A DNA stretch of 64,000 bases from Candidula unifasciata (Eukaryota; Mollusca; Gastropoda; Stylommatophora; Geomitridae). The stretch covers positions 163,333 to 227,332 of the forward strand of contig CAJHNH020000833.1 of NCBI GenBank assembly GCA_905116865.2, in the 5' to 3' direction. Of the stretch, positions 47,637-58,735 are shown one piece after another (position 1 is the first letter of the stretch; each line of letters begins with the position of its first letter). The notes under the pieces are model-generated. The model saw only the letters and a list, made by a program, of their open reading frames with translations, made no database searches and was not told the DNA's origin. The position numbers and the translations under genes were made by a program.

Positions 47637-49073
47637 ACATCGAGAGTGGACACAGAGACGGGACACAGAGACGGACGGACGGACACAGAGACGGGACACA
47701 GAGACCGACGTACGGACGGACACAGAGACGGACGGACACAGAGACGGACGGACACAGAGACGGACGGACACAGAGACGGACGGACACAGAGACGGACGGA
47801 CACAGAGACGGACGGACACAGAGACGGACGGACACAGAGACGGACGGACACAGAGACTGGACGGACAGACACAGAGACGGACGGCCACAGAGACGGGGTC
47901 AGAGATGCATGGAAGAGACGGACGGACACAGAGACAGGACACAGAGACGGACGGACACAGAGACGGACGGACACAGAGACGGGACACAGAGACGGACGGA
48001 CACAGAGACGGACGGACACAGAGACGGGGTCAGAGATGCATGGAAGAGACGGACGGACACAGAGACGGGACACAGAGACGGACGGACACAGAGACGGGAC
48101 ACAGAGACGGACGGACACAGAGACGGGACACAGAGACAGACGGACACAGAGACGGGACACAGAGACAGACGGACACAGAGACGGGACACAGAGACAGACG
48201 GACACAGAGACGGGACACAGAGACGGGACACAGAGACGGGACACAGAGACAGACGGACACAGAGACGGGACACAGAGACGGGACACAGAGACAGACGGAC
48301 ACAGAGACGGGACACAGAGACAGACGGACACAGAGACGGGACACAGAGACAGACGGACACAGAGACGGGACACAGAGACAGACGGACACAGAGACGGGAC
48401 ACAGAGACGGGACACAGAGACAGACGGACACAGAGACGGGACACAGAGACAGACGGACACAGAGACGGGACACAGAGACAGACGGACTCAGAGACGGGAC
48501 ACAGAGACAGACGGACACAGAGACGGGACACAGAGACGGACGGACACAGAGACGGGACACAGAGACGGACGGACACAGAGACGGACGGACACAGAGACAG
48601 ACGGACACAGAGACGGGACACAGAGACAGACGGACACAGAGACGGGACACAGAGACAGACGGACACAGAGACGGGACACAGAGACAGACGGACACAGAGA
48701 CGGGACACAGAAACGGACGGACACAGAGACGGGACACAGAGACGGACGGACACAGAGACGGACGGACACAGAGACGGGACACAGAGACGGACGGACACAG
48801 AGACGGGACACAGAGACAGACGGACACAGAGACGGGACACAGAGACGACGGACACAGAGACGGACGGACACAGAGACGGACGGACACAGAGACAGACGGA
48901 CACAGAGATGGACGAACGGACACAGAGATGGACGGACGGACACAGAGGCGGACAGCAGAGACGGACGGACGGACACAGAGACGGGACACAGAGATGGACA
49001 AACGGACACAGAGATGGACGGACGGTTACAGAGAAGGGACACAGAGACGGATGGACAGACGGACGGACACAGA
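47637..49073. repeat. GACACAGAGACGG-type array, left part
   Basis: About 1.44 kb of 13-bp and 17-bp units (GGGACACAGAGAC and GGACGGACACAGAGACG), often paired as about 30-bp doublets. A non-periodic marker, AGAGATGCATGGAAGAGAC, occurs at about 47904 and 48028 and again at 57750 in the right part. Both strands are open over hundreds of codons only because of repetition. Confidence 0.95.
49069..49073. other. Target-site duplication, left
   Basis: ACAGA, matched by ACAGA at 57361-57365. The flanking array is rich in this word, so the match supports but does not prove the boundary. Confidence 0.6.
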
Positions 49074-51194
49074 TGTCATGGCGATATGTTGTTCTGTCAC
49101 ATATCACTCCTGTCGCGTGCCTAATGTAAGGATTCCTCCTTCAGAACCAAAAGCACTCAGAGATAATTATGTTGAGTCGTTTGGCTCGTATTGGTCTAAG
49201 GGATTCCATGTGGCCAATATACGATCAACTTATCTCTGGAGTAGGGCAACTCAAGTATTGGCACTACAAAATATATCAGTATATAAATACAATATCTCTA
49301 AGCCCACTTGGCTGGACACCCCCACTACTTACTAAAGAAAGCCCCCAGGTTATGATAGTTCATTATCATAACCATGTTAACACATATAATGAAGATACAT
49401 ACATACACAACTGCTAAACACTTAAAAAGGTGACATAGAGAAACCTAAGTCAGCCATGAAAATGAATGCATGTATTTAGTATAATATTCAAAATAGAAAA
49501 TAGTGAAGTAGATGTCAAAACACAACAGCTGGATTCCAGAATACAATGACTATAATCAACCACAGTTAAACAGTCAGACAGTCTTGGAAGAAGCATATGT
49601 TCATCCTTGGAATCCAGTGGAGCTGTGGGGAATATAGCATAATTTAGACATAATTGTCACTTATCCCAGTTCCACTGTTGATGTCTCACTCCGCTCCGGG
49701 TACATCGACTGTCTTTGACCCTGGTACTTCCGCTCAACAGGATCAGGTAATGGAAGAGTACCTCACCATAGAGGACGCAGCAACTGGATAGGCACACAGC
49801 ACCTTGATAGGCACACAGCAACTGGATAGGCACACAGCAACTGGATAGGCACACAGCAACTGGATAGGCACACAGCACCTTGATAGGCACACAGCAACTG
49901 CTCCCACGAGTAACTCACAGTACTGTCCCTGACTTACACACATGCTCTGGCACTGGATGATGTTTGGGTTATATTGTACCCCATCTTGAGGAGGACAGTC
50001 TTCTCAATTGGTAATTGGGAGATAATAAGTGGGTGATGGGTTAATTGACTGCTGGGTTATAGGGTATGGTTGGTGGATGTTGGTTGGACTGTGAATCCTC
50101 TGCCAGCTCCTCATAAAGGACTCATCCTGCCAAGAAATAACTCAGAATTAGTCATCACCAAGAGGTTAACATCTTGACAGGAAAGACAGAACAAGCATCA
50201 GTCATATCCCACATCTGCTTACTCCTCCCTGCTCTCCTGTTTCATTCCTCAGATTGCCTCTCCAGACCAAAAGACATAAGTCTCCTATATTTATCTGTCT
50301 GTTTAGTGCAAGAGAAGGCAAGTCAGATATACAGTGGAGATAGATAAAGTGGTCTAACACATATATCACTCTCCCTCTCCCCCTCACTCTGCACACAGAC
50401 ACCAATATTTACTGTCAGTACCTGCATTCACTAGCTTTCCCAACCGCCCCAGCACTCATTGATCTGGGTCAAGCACACACATACTTTGATTAACAAAGCC
50501 CTGACCCAATTCTGTCCCCATTTCGTATGTACAGATTCTCTAGTTAGTTTCAAACGTACATCTTTGTAAGGGTATTAAGTTTTACCAGTATGGGTGGTTT
50601 ATTGAGGGCATAAGTTATTTAGTCTGTACAGTGGGAGATCTACGTTCGAATCCGCTTCTCTAGCGATCAAGAACGGTCGAACTAAGTGGGATCACACAGC
50701 CGATACTGATTTTTCTACAGCAGTGACTACTTTACAGACATCATTCTAGGTACTCGTAAACTATAATTAACTTACCCAAGCATATGTAAAAACTGAGACA
50801 TTCCAGATTGCCTTGGAAAGTGAAATTTATACAGGCACAGATTAACACATCTGGACGCTTGAGAAGCTGGCAAGGAGAATAGCGTCACTTAGACACTTCA
50901 GGCGTTGGTACAAAAGAAGTCCCTTGTATACTTGTGCAAGTAGTAAATCGGTTTCCACGAAACCTCAAATAACTCCCTTAATATATCTCCAAGAGATATA
51001 CATTTAAAAGTGGAGTTTAGTTAAAGTAACCAGAAAAGGCAGACATAATAATGTTGTCCAATACAGGCCTATATATATAGATATAAGGGACTATATATTT
51101 CTGGGCGAGTCCAAGTTTGAATTTTGTGCAGATTACAGGTAAGACAGGTTATCAGCCTTACAGACCGATGCGTAATGGCTATCATTTCACGACA
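49074..51194 (-). mobile_element. 3' LTR of the gypsy-type element
   Basis: A 2.12-kb direct copy of 55241-57360, with about 25 differences by eye (about 98.8% identity). On the minus strand it starts TGTCGTGAAATGATAGCC at 51194 and ends CATGACA at 49074, giving the TGT...ACA ends typical of LTRs. Features inside: a TATA-rich stretch (51066-51095), an AATAAA on the minus strand near 50595, and a 19-bp repeat (GATAGGCACACAGCAACTG, about six units, 49790-49900). The plus strand near 50630 has a B-box-like ACGTTCGAATCCGC. Confidence 0.9.
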
Positions 51195-51197
51195 GTA

Positions 51198-51209
51198 CCC
51201 CCCCCCCCC
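51198..51209 (-). other. Polypurine tract
   Basis: A run of 12 C on the plus strand, i.e. G12 on the element's sense strand, lies three bases upstream of the 3' LTR. This is the expected position of the plus-strand primer site. Confidence 0.7.
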
Positions 51210-51445
51210 AAGGGAAGAGCGTACTACGCGAATGAACAATGATCAGCCATTTACACATCTATGGACTCATTACTTTCAGCTTGCTCATCACCTTCAGTCT
51301 GTGAATTATCAGACAAGGGATGGCGGCTCAAGAAATCTGCTCTGAATCAAAGGGTTGACCAAACCAACCTCTCAGAGACAGATGAAATATATACAATAAT
51401 GACAATTCATGTGAAAATAGAGAAACCTATGACCACTATACAATA

Positions 51446-54400
51446 CTAATGAACAAGGAATCTATATAGACTCAGTCTATGACCCTGAAGACCTAAGACT
51501 GATGACTCCATCCATGTATCACTGATCCCTGCCAGGTACATGCAAAGATGTAGGTTCAGACCGAACCCCCGATCGGGTTGGCTGAATAAACCTACACACC
51601 ATCCTGGTACTCCTGTCATATTCAGGAAATATACCGGTGTGTCTCCTACATCATTAGTCACACAGGAAGGTCGTCGAGGCATGTGGGATATAATCCCTCC
51701 CGTCTGATCCTTCGCGAGGTTCGGAAGGATAATCCTCCCCTCGTCACTATGTGCTCCAACAAACACAGGAAGGAACCCTGGTGTGAATTGAAAATTCTTC
51801 ACCTTCTGGTCCTCCTGATGGTCTGGAGGTTTACTCCATTCCTCTTTAAAAAGAGGAGCTTGCACAGGGCATTGACTGAAAGGCTCAACAGGAACCAATG
51901 TCGTATCATACTCCAATAATGAAGTTTGCCCTGGCTTAATTCTCAGGACAGAGTTATACTCTGACAAGAGTTGTCCTATAGCTTGTTTCTGAGAGACAGA
52001 GAGAGTTGGGTTAACCTCTACATCTTTATAGGTCTCCCTGGGGTGAAGAGGATATTCCACAGCTGTGGCTTCTCCACCTTCCACCTCCATAGCTACAGAA
52101 AGTGTCAAGAGGGTCGGTGTGTCACTTACCTCTCTCTCGTTGTATTTCCGGAGGAGATTAATGTGATAGACCTTTGACTTACCTTTAATGTTGATCTTAT
52201 AATGGATCCTGGATATCTTCTCTACCACCGTATAAGGGCCTCCCCAAGCTAACTCTAACTTAGACTTCCCTGATGGTAGCAGCAAAAGAACCCTATCTCC
52301 AACCTCAAGACATCGTTCCTTCGTCTTCCGGTTGAAATGTGCAGCGTACCTCTTACGTGCACGAATCAAGTTCTCTTTAGCCAGGTCCCACCCTAGCTTT
52401 AACCTTTCCTTGAGTTCCTGCACATACTGTGATATGGTTTTCAAGGAATCATCTGCCCCCTCGTCTGTCCATGTCTTCCTGAGAATGGCCAAGGGTCCAG
52501 AAATGGGTCTTCCGAACACCAAGGTCGCAGGTGGAAATCCAGTAGAGGCATTGGGTACTTCCCGGTAGGCGAATAGTGCTGCAGACAGATACTCGTCCCA
52601 CCTCTCTGGCTTTTCCTGGGTTAATCTTCTCAGAAGCGATACCAACGTTCCATTGAACCGCTCATTCTGGCCGTTCGCTTGGGGTCGGTATGGACTGGTG
52701 CAAATGTGTTGAGACTTGATTATCTGAAACACTTCCTCCATTAGTTTCCCTTTAAACTGAGATCCATTGTCTGTCAATATCTGCGAAGGGAATCCCACTC
52801 TGGTGAAAATGCTCATCAATGCCTCTGCCACAGTCTTACTGTCAATCCTCCGAAGTGCAACAGCCTCCGGATACCCTGAACAACAGTCGACCAAGGTCAA
52901 TATGTAAGCATTCTTCTTCTTTGTGAGAGGAAGTGGTCCAACCAAATCGACCGCCACCCTTTCAAAAGGTGTGGAGGTGACAGGGGTTTCCCCCAGTCCG
53001 ACTGGTGCATTCCTGCCTTTGGGAGCTACCTTCTGGCACTCCGGACAGGATTTGACATAACGCATGATATCTGCTGACATACCTGGCCAAAAGTAATGAC
53101 AGGCAATGCGTTGTGTCGTTGCATGAATTCCCATATGGGCACTATAGGCTATCGTGTGCCCCATTTGGAGAATCTGCTGTCTATATATTTTGGGTACTAC
53201 AAGTTGACTGTGCTCTGTATACTTGTCACTTGCCCATCTGTAAAGCAACTTACCTTTCATGAAGAATTCTTTCTTCAAAGGGGGATTGTGACTTGCAGTT
53301 AACTTTTTAAAACATGCCTTAAGGGTTGGGTCACTACTTTGGGCCACCTTAATTTCCTCAGGAAGAGGATTTACATGAGGAGAATCCTCTAAGGCACTTT
53401 TATGTTGTGCTCGGGTGGTCACCGCAGCAAGATGCTCTGAAGGTTTCTTCGGCTCTGCTAAAAATACATAAGTAGCGCCAAGAATTAAATCAAAGGTACA
53501 GTGTTCAAGCACTGCAGCCTCAATTACCCCCGAGACATACTTTGAACGGACCTTAATCTTAGCAATAGGCAAGTTTAAAGGTTTAGCATCCAATGTGGCA
53601 CATTGGAGCTCTATGAATCTGCCAGTATACTGATCAGGTTTTACAAACTCTGGCCTCACCACACAGCCGTATGACAAACCACTATCATACAGACAATTTA
53701 GAGAATATCCATTAGCCCAGACCCTCTCTACCACAGGAGGCCTATTGGAACCATTGTACAATTGTTCCTGGGTAGAAGGTACTACAGTAGACAACAAAGC
53801 TGATACTTGTAAATTCCCTGACTGTTTGGATTTACATTCCTTAGTCCAGTGGTTATTATTCTTACAAATATGGCAGTAAGGCTTTTTAGGGCCATTAAAG
53901 GGTTGTCTATGTTGTGTTCCCTGAACTTTTGAGGGGTTCTGGGGTTGTGCTTGGGATGAATTCTTTTTAGGGGATTCATTTGGATGGGTTTTATGACCAT
54001 TACCATTATTTTTCCCTTGGCCCTGGGCCTTGGGTTTCCCACCTATACACACTTCTTTATGTGCCATCTCATACCTCTCAGCATACATCAACATCTCACT
54101 CAGTCTGTCAGCACCATTCTCCGTCAGGAAGGTTTGCATAGGGCGAGGTAATGTCTCTCGGAGTTGTTCCGTTAGGATCATCTCCTGTAAATCTTCAAAA
54201 GAAGAGGAGTATCCAGACATTTCCCTCCACCTGGTCAAATATCCCTGAAGGCGACTGGCGAACTGAGGATAGTTCTCCCCTGTCATCTTTCTCTCATTTC
54301 TGAACTTCTGTCTGTATGTCGCAGCATTAAGTTCGAAACGTTTCAGTAAAGCCTGACACAATGCATCATAATCAGTCTCAGTACCGGTGGGCATCCGTTG

Positions 54401-54943
54401 ATAAATCTCGTATGCCTCACCCCTCAAACCTTGAGCCAACTTCAGCGTGTACATGTTCCTTTCCAAGTTGTACAAAGATGCCAATTTGCCAAATCGGTCT
54501 AGGTACTGTTCAATATTTTCAGCCTTCGGGTCGAAGACTGGCATAGGAAAGTTCATCGCTTGAGCTGAGCTACTGTGCGTTGATACACCATCAATCTCAG
54601 GTGTTGGAGATCTGGGTCTATTACCCTCTCTCTGTGCCTGAAGTTCCACTTCTCTTAATCTTACTTCCTGTTCCAATCTCATTCTTTCTGATTCCCTCTC
54701 AGACTCAAGTCTGAGTCTCTCAGATTCAATTTTTAACCGTTCAGTTTCTTGTATCCTCTCAGATTCAATTCTGAGTCTTTCGCTTTCCTTCTCTGCCTCA
54801 ATTCTGAGTCTCTCAGCCTCACGGGCTTCCATCCTCATCTCACGTTCCGTGGTTTTAATCCACTCGGTCATTTCTTTACCCTCCAATCCCATCTGGACAG
54901 CCATGTCCTTTAATTCCTGTATGGAAATTTTTGACTGCGACAT
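51446..54943 (-). CDS. Gag-protease-integrase polyprotein of a Ty3/gypsy-type element, RT and RNase H missing
   Basis: One uninterrupted frame of 1165 codons. Residues 28-105: charged coiled coil (RLRIES/RLRLES repeats). About 130-295: gag-like domain (YLDRFGKLASLYNLE onward). 357-370: CCHC zinc knuckle (CHICKNNNHWTKEC). About 405-495: protease-like, with YDSG at 419-422 in place of the usual DTG/DSG and a later LILGA. 603-636: integrase HHCC finger (H603, H607, C633, C636). Integrase core D666, D725, E761 (D-x58-D-x35-E). About 899-935: GPY/F-type C-terminal domain. 976-1033: the segment that normally precedes RT (LSVSQKQAIGQLLSEYNSVL). Residues 1034-1165 show no homology I recognise. No YxDD box or RNase H motif is present. 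The order IN then RT matches Gmr1-type gypsy elements. The start codon is the first ATG of the frame, 0.3 kb from the 5' LTR. Gag and Pol share one frame with no shift. Confidence 0.9.
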   Translation of the reverse strand: MSQSKISIQELKDMAVQMGLEGKEMTEWIKTTEREMRMEAREAERLRIEAEKESERLRIESERIQETERLKIESERLRLESERESERMRLEQEVRLREVELQAQREGNRPRSPTPEIDGVSTHSSSAQAMNFPMPVFDPKAENIEQYLDRFGKLASLYNLERNMYTLKLAQGLRGEAYEIYQRMPTGTETDYDALCQALLKRFELNAATYRQKFRNERKMTGENYPQFASRLQGYLTRWREMSGYSSSFEDLQEMILTEQLRETLPRPMQTFLTENGADRLSEMLMYAERYEMAHKEVCIGGKPKAQGQGKNNGNGHKTHPNESPKKNSSQAQPQNPSKVQGTQHRQPFNGPKKPYCHICKNNNHWTKECKSKQSGNLQVSALLSTVVPSTQEQLYNGSNRPPVVERVWANGYSLNCLYDSGLSYGCVVRPEFVKPDQYTGRFIELQCATLDAKPLNLPIAKIKVRSKYVSGVIEAAVLEHCTFDLILGATYVFLAEPKKPSEHLAAVTTRAQHKSALEDSPHVNPLPEEIKVAQSSDPTLKACFKKLTASHNPPLKKEFFMKGKLLYRWASDKYTEHSQLVVPKIYRQQILQMGHTIAYSAHMGIHATTQRIACHYFWPGMSADIMRYVKSCPECQKVAPKGRNAPVGLGETPVTSTPFERVAVDLVGPLPLTKKKNAYILTLVDCCSGYPEAVALRRIDSKTVAEALMSIFTRVGFPSQILTDNGSQFKGKLMEEVFQIIKSQHICTSPYRPQANGQNERFNGTLVSLLRRLTQEKPERWDEYLSAALFAYREVPNASTGFPPATLVFGRPISGPLAILRKTWTDEGADDSLKTISQYVQELKERLKLGWDLAKENLIRARKRYAAHFNRKTKERCLEVGDRVLLLLPSGKSKLELAWGGPYTVVEKISRIHYKINIKGKSKVYHINLLRKYNEREVSDTPTLLTLSVAMEVEGGEATAVEYPLHPRETYKDVEVNPTLSVSQKQAIGQLLSEYNSVLRIKPGQTSLLEYDTTLVPVEPFSQCPVQAPLFKEEWSKPPDHQEDQKVKNFQFTPGFLPVFVGAHSDEGRIILPNLAKDQTGGIISHMPRRPSCVTNDVGDTPVYFLNMTGVPGWCVGLFSQPDRGFGLNLHLCMYLAGISDTWMESSVLGLQGHRLSLYRFLVH

Positions 54944-55240
54944 GCTGTCTTGTCAATCTAACAGTCCACAACAAAATATATTGTCACCAACAATGTAAAT
55001 ATAATCAACAATAGATTAAATTGTCACCACCAACCAAGGTTGTACCTAACCCAATGTACTTGGACACCACAAAACACCACAATGATTACAAATCACTCCT
55101 AGGAGTATACTCTAAGAACTGACCCAGAATGGTCACAACTGTGTTAACAAAAAAACAAACACTGAACAACTCCTGGCCAAGATCACCAGCAAATTTAAAG
55201 ATTGAACAGTGTACAAAACAATCCCACGACGAGACCACAG
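54944..55240 (-). other. 5' untranslated leader of the LTR element
   Basis: About 300 bases between the LTR and the gag start, AT-rich and without an open frame. It contains the primer-binding-site candidate at its LTR end. Confidence 0.7.
55219..55237 (-). other. Primer-binding-site candidate
   Basis: On the minus strand it reads TGGTCTCGTCGTGGGATTG. It starts with TGG, the complement of a tRNA CCA end, and its remainder resembles the complement of a tRNA acceptor and T stem. It lies 3 or 8 bases from the LTR end, depending on which boundary is accepted. The tRNA is not identified. Confidence 0.5.
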
Positions 55241-57360
55241 ATTTTTGGTGATATGTTGTTCTGTCACATATCACTCCTGTCGCGTGCCTAATGTAAGGAT
55301 TCCTCCTTCAGAACCAACAGCACTCAGAGATAATTATGTTGAGTCGTTTGGCTCGTATTGGTCTAAGGGATTCCCCGTGGCCAATATACGATCAACTTAT
55401 CTCTGGAGTAGGGCAACTCAAGTATTGGCACTACAAAATATATCAGTATATAAATACAATATCTCTAGGCCCACTTGGCTGGACACCCCCACTACTTACT
55501 AAAGAAAGCCCCCAGGTTATGATAGTTCATTATCATAACCATGTTAACACATATAATGAAGATACATACATACACAACTGCTAAACACTTAAAAAGGTGA
55601 CATAGAGAAACCTAAGTCAGCCATGAAAATGAATGCATGTATTTAGTATAATATTCAAAATAGAAAATAGTGAAGTAGATGTCAAAACACAACAGCTGGA
55701 TTCCAGAATACAATGACTATAATCAACCACAGTTAAACAGTCAGACAGTCTTGGAAGAAGCATATGTTCATCCTTGGAATCCAGTGGAGCTGTGGGGAAT
55801 ATAGCATAATTGAGACATAATTGTCACTTATCCCAGTTCCACTGTTGATGTCTCACTCCGCTCCGGGTAAATCGACTGTCTTTGACCCTGGTACTTCCGC
55901 TCAACAGGATCAGGTAATGGAAGAGTACCTCACCATAGAGGACGCAGCAACTGGATAGGCACACAGCACCTTGATAGGCACACAGCAACTGGATAGGCAC
56001 ACAGCAACTGGATAGGCACACAGCAACTGGATAGGCACACAGCACCTTGATAGGCACACAGCAACTGCTCCCACGAGTAACTCACAGTACTGTCCCTGAG
56101 TTACACACATGCTCTGGCACTGGATGATGTTTGGGTTATATTGTACCCCATCTTGAGGAGGACAGTCTTCTCAATTGGTAATTGGGAGATAATAAGTGGG
56201 TGAGGGTTAATTGACTGCTGGGTTATAGGGTATGGTTGGTGGATGTTGGTTGGACTGTGAATCCTCTGCCAGCTCCTCACAAAGGACTCATCCTGCCAAG
56301 AAATAACTCAGAATTAGTCATCACCAAGAGGGTAACATCTTGACAGGAAAGACAGAACAAGCATCAGTCATATCCCACATCTGCTTACTCCTCCCTGCTC
56401 TCCTGTTTCATTCCTCAGATTGCCTCTCCAGACCAAAAGACATAAGTCTCCTATATTTATCTGTCTGTTTAGTGCAAGAGAAGGCAAGTCAGATATACAG
56501 TGGAGATAGATAAAGTGGTCTAACACATATATCACTCTCTCTCTCCCCCTCACTCTGCACACAGACACCAATATTTACTGTCAGTACCTGCATTCACTAG
56601 CTTTCCCAACCGCCCCAGCACTCATTGATCTGGGTCAAGCACACACATACTTTGATTAACAAAGCCCTGACCCAATTCTGTCCCCATTTCGTATGTACAG
56701 ATTCTCTAGTTAGTTTCAAACGTACATCTTTGTAAGGGTATTAAGTTTTACCAGTATGGGTGGTTTATTGAGGGCATAAGTTATTTAGTCTGTACAGTGG
56801 GAGATCTACGTTCGAATCCGCTTCTCTAGCGATCAAGAACGGTCGAACTAAGTGGGATCACACAGCCGATACTGATTTTTCTACAGCAGTGACTACTTTA
56901 CAGACATCATTCTAGGTACTCGTAAACTATAATTAACTTACCCAAGCATATGTAAAAACTGAGACATTCCAGATTGCCTTGGAAAGTGAAATTTATACAG
57001 GCACAGATTAACACATCTGGACGCTTAAGAAGCTGGCAAGGAGAATAGCGTCACTTAGACACTTCAGGCGTTGTTACAAAAGAAGTTCCCTGTATACTGG
57101 GGCAAGGAGTAAATCGGTTTCCAAGAAACCTCAAATAACTCCCTAAATATATCTCTAAGAGATATACATTTAAAAGTGGAGTTTAGTTAAAGTAACCAGA
57201 AAAGGCAGACATAATAATGTTGTCCAATACCGGCCTATATATATAGATATAAGGGACTATATATTTCTGGGCGAGTCCAAGTTTGAATTTTGTGCAGATT
57301 ACAGGTAAGACAGGTTATCAGCCTTACAGACCGATGCGTAATGGCTATCATTTCACGACA
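55241..57360 (-). mobile_element. 5' LTR of the gypsy-type element
   Basis: The counterpart of 49074-51194, carrying the same TATA-rich block (57233-57263), AATAAA and 19-bp repeat (55957-56067). Its minus-strand start TGTCGTGAAATG is intact. Its inner end reads CATATCACCAAAAATC where the other LTR reads CATATCGCCATGACA, so the last eight or so bases of the two LTRs differ. Most other differences cluster at 57070-57150. Confidence 0.9.
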
Positions 57361-58735
57361 ACAGAGACGGGCGGACAGACAGACGGACACAGAGAAGGAC
57401 TTACAGACACAGAGACGGGACACAGAGACGGGCGGACAGACGGACGGATACAGAGACGGGCGGACAGACGGATGGACACAGAGACGGACGGACGGACACA
57501 GAGACTGGACGGACGGACACAGAGACTGGACGGACGGACACAGAGACGGGACACAGAGACGGGACACAGAGATGGGACACAGAGATGGGACACAGAGATG
57601 GGACACAGAGATGGGACACAGAGATGGGACACAGAGATGGGACACAGAGATGGGACACCGAGATGGGACACAGAGATGGGACACCGAGATGGGACACAGA
57701 GATGGGACACAGAGATGGGACACAGAGATGGGACACAGAGATGGGACACAGAGATGCATGGAAGAGACGGTCGCACACAGAGACGGGACGGACGGACACA
57801 GAGACTGGACGGACGGACACAGAGACTGGACGGACGGACACAGAGACTGGACGGACGGACGGACACAGAGACGGGACACAGAGACGGGACACAGAGACGG
57901 GACACCGAGACGGGACACCGAGACGTGACACTGAGACAGGACAAAGAGACAGGACAAAGAGACAGGACAAAGAGACGGGACAGAGAGATGGGACACAGAC
58001 ACCGACACACAGACACCGACACACAGACACCGACACACAGACACCGACACACAGACACCGACACACAGACGCAGACACACAGACACCGACACACAGACGC
58101 AGACACACAGACACCGACACACAGACACCGACACACAGACACCGACACACAGACACCGACACACAGACACCGACACACAGACACCGACACACAGACACCG
58201 ACACACAGACACCGACACACACACACACACACCGACACACAGACACCGACACACAGACACCGACACACAGACACCGACACACAGACACTGACACACAGAC
58301 ACCGACACACAGACGCCGACACACAGACGCCGACACACAGACGCAGACACACAGACGCAGACACACAGACGCAGACACACAGACGCAGACACACTGACGC
58401 AGACACACTGACGCAGACACACCGACACACACAGACACCGACACACCGACACACACAGACACACCGACACACACAGACACACCGACATACACAGAGACGG
58501 GACACAGGGACTTGATACAGAGACGGACGGACGGACGGGACACAGAGACGGGACACAGAGACGGGACACAGAGACGTCACACAGAGACGGGACACAGAGA
58601 CGGGACACAGAGACGGGACACAGAGACGGGACACAGAGACGGGACACAGAGACGGGACACAGAGACGGGACACGGAGACGGGACACAGAGACGGGACACG
58701 GAGACCGAGACACAGACGACACACAGACACCGACG
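57361..58735. repeat. GACACAGAGACGG-type array, right part
   Basis: Continues the 47637-49073 array. Sub-blocks: mixed 13/17-bp units (57361-57570), a 13-bp GGGACACAGAGAT block (57570-57750), a second copy of the AGATGCATGGAAGAGAC marker, a 14-bp ACACAGACACCGAC block (57990-58480), and a 13-bp GGGACACAGAGAC block (58510-58700). Confidence 0.95.

Larger units (their letters stand above)
49074..57360 (-). mobile_element. Complete LTR retrotransposon insertion, 8.29 kb
   Basis: The unit comprises 5' LTR (55241-57360), primer-binding-site candidate, leader, a single gag-protease-integrase frame, a polypurine tract and 3' LTR (49074-51194), flanked by ACAGA. It lies inside a GACACAGAGAC array that continues on both sides. 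It is structurally complete except for reverse transcriptase and RNase H, and so is non-autonomous. The 6.17-kb distance between LTR starts leaves about 4.0 kb internal, short for a gypsy element with 2.1-kb LTRs. Confidence 0.88.

Noticed and set aside
47556..49335. Plus and minus frames of 300-574 codons (DTETGHRDG and SLCPSVSVS repeats)
   Set aside because: Both strands and several frames of the GACACAGAGAC array are open because the unit lacks stops; no non-repeat domain is attached, and the plus frames run out into the LTR.
49657..50405. Short LTR-internal frames (CVPIQLLCAYPVAV repeats)
   Set aside because: They translate the 19-bp repeat inside the LTR and are duplicated in both LTRs only because the LTRs are identical.
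49074..57360. Endogenous retrovirus with envelope gene
   Set aside because: No frame downstream of integrase shows a signal peptide, furin site or transmembrane segment, and the region between the stop at 51446 and the LTR is only about 250 bases.
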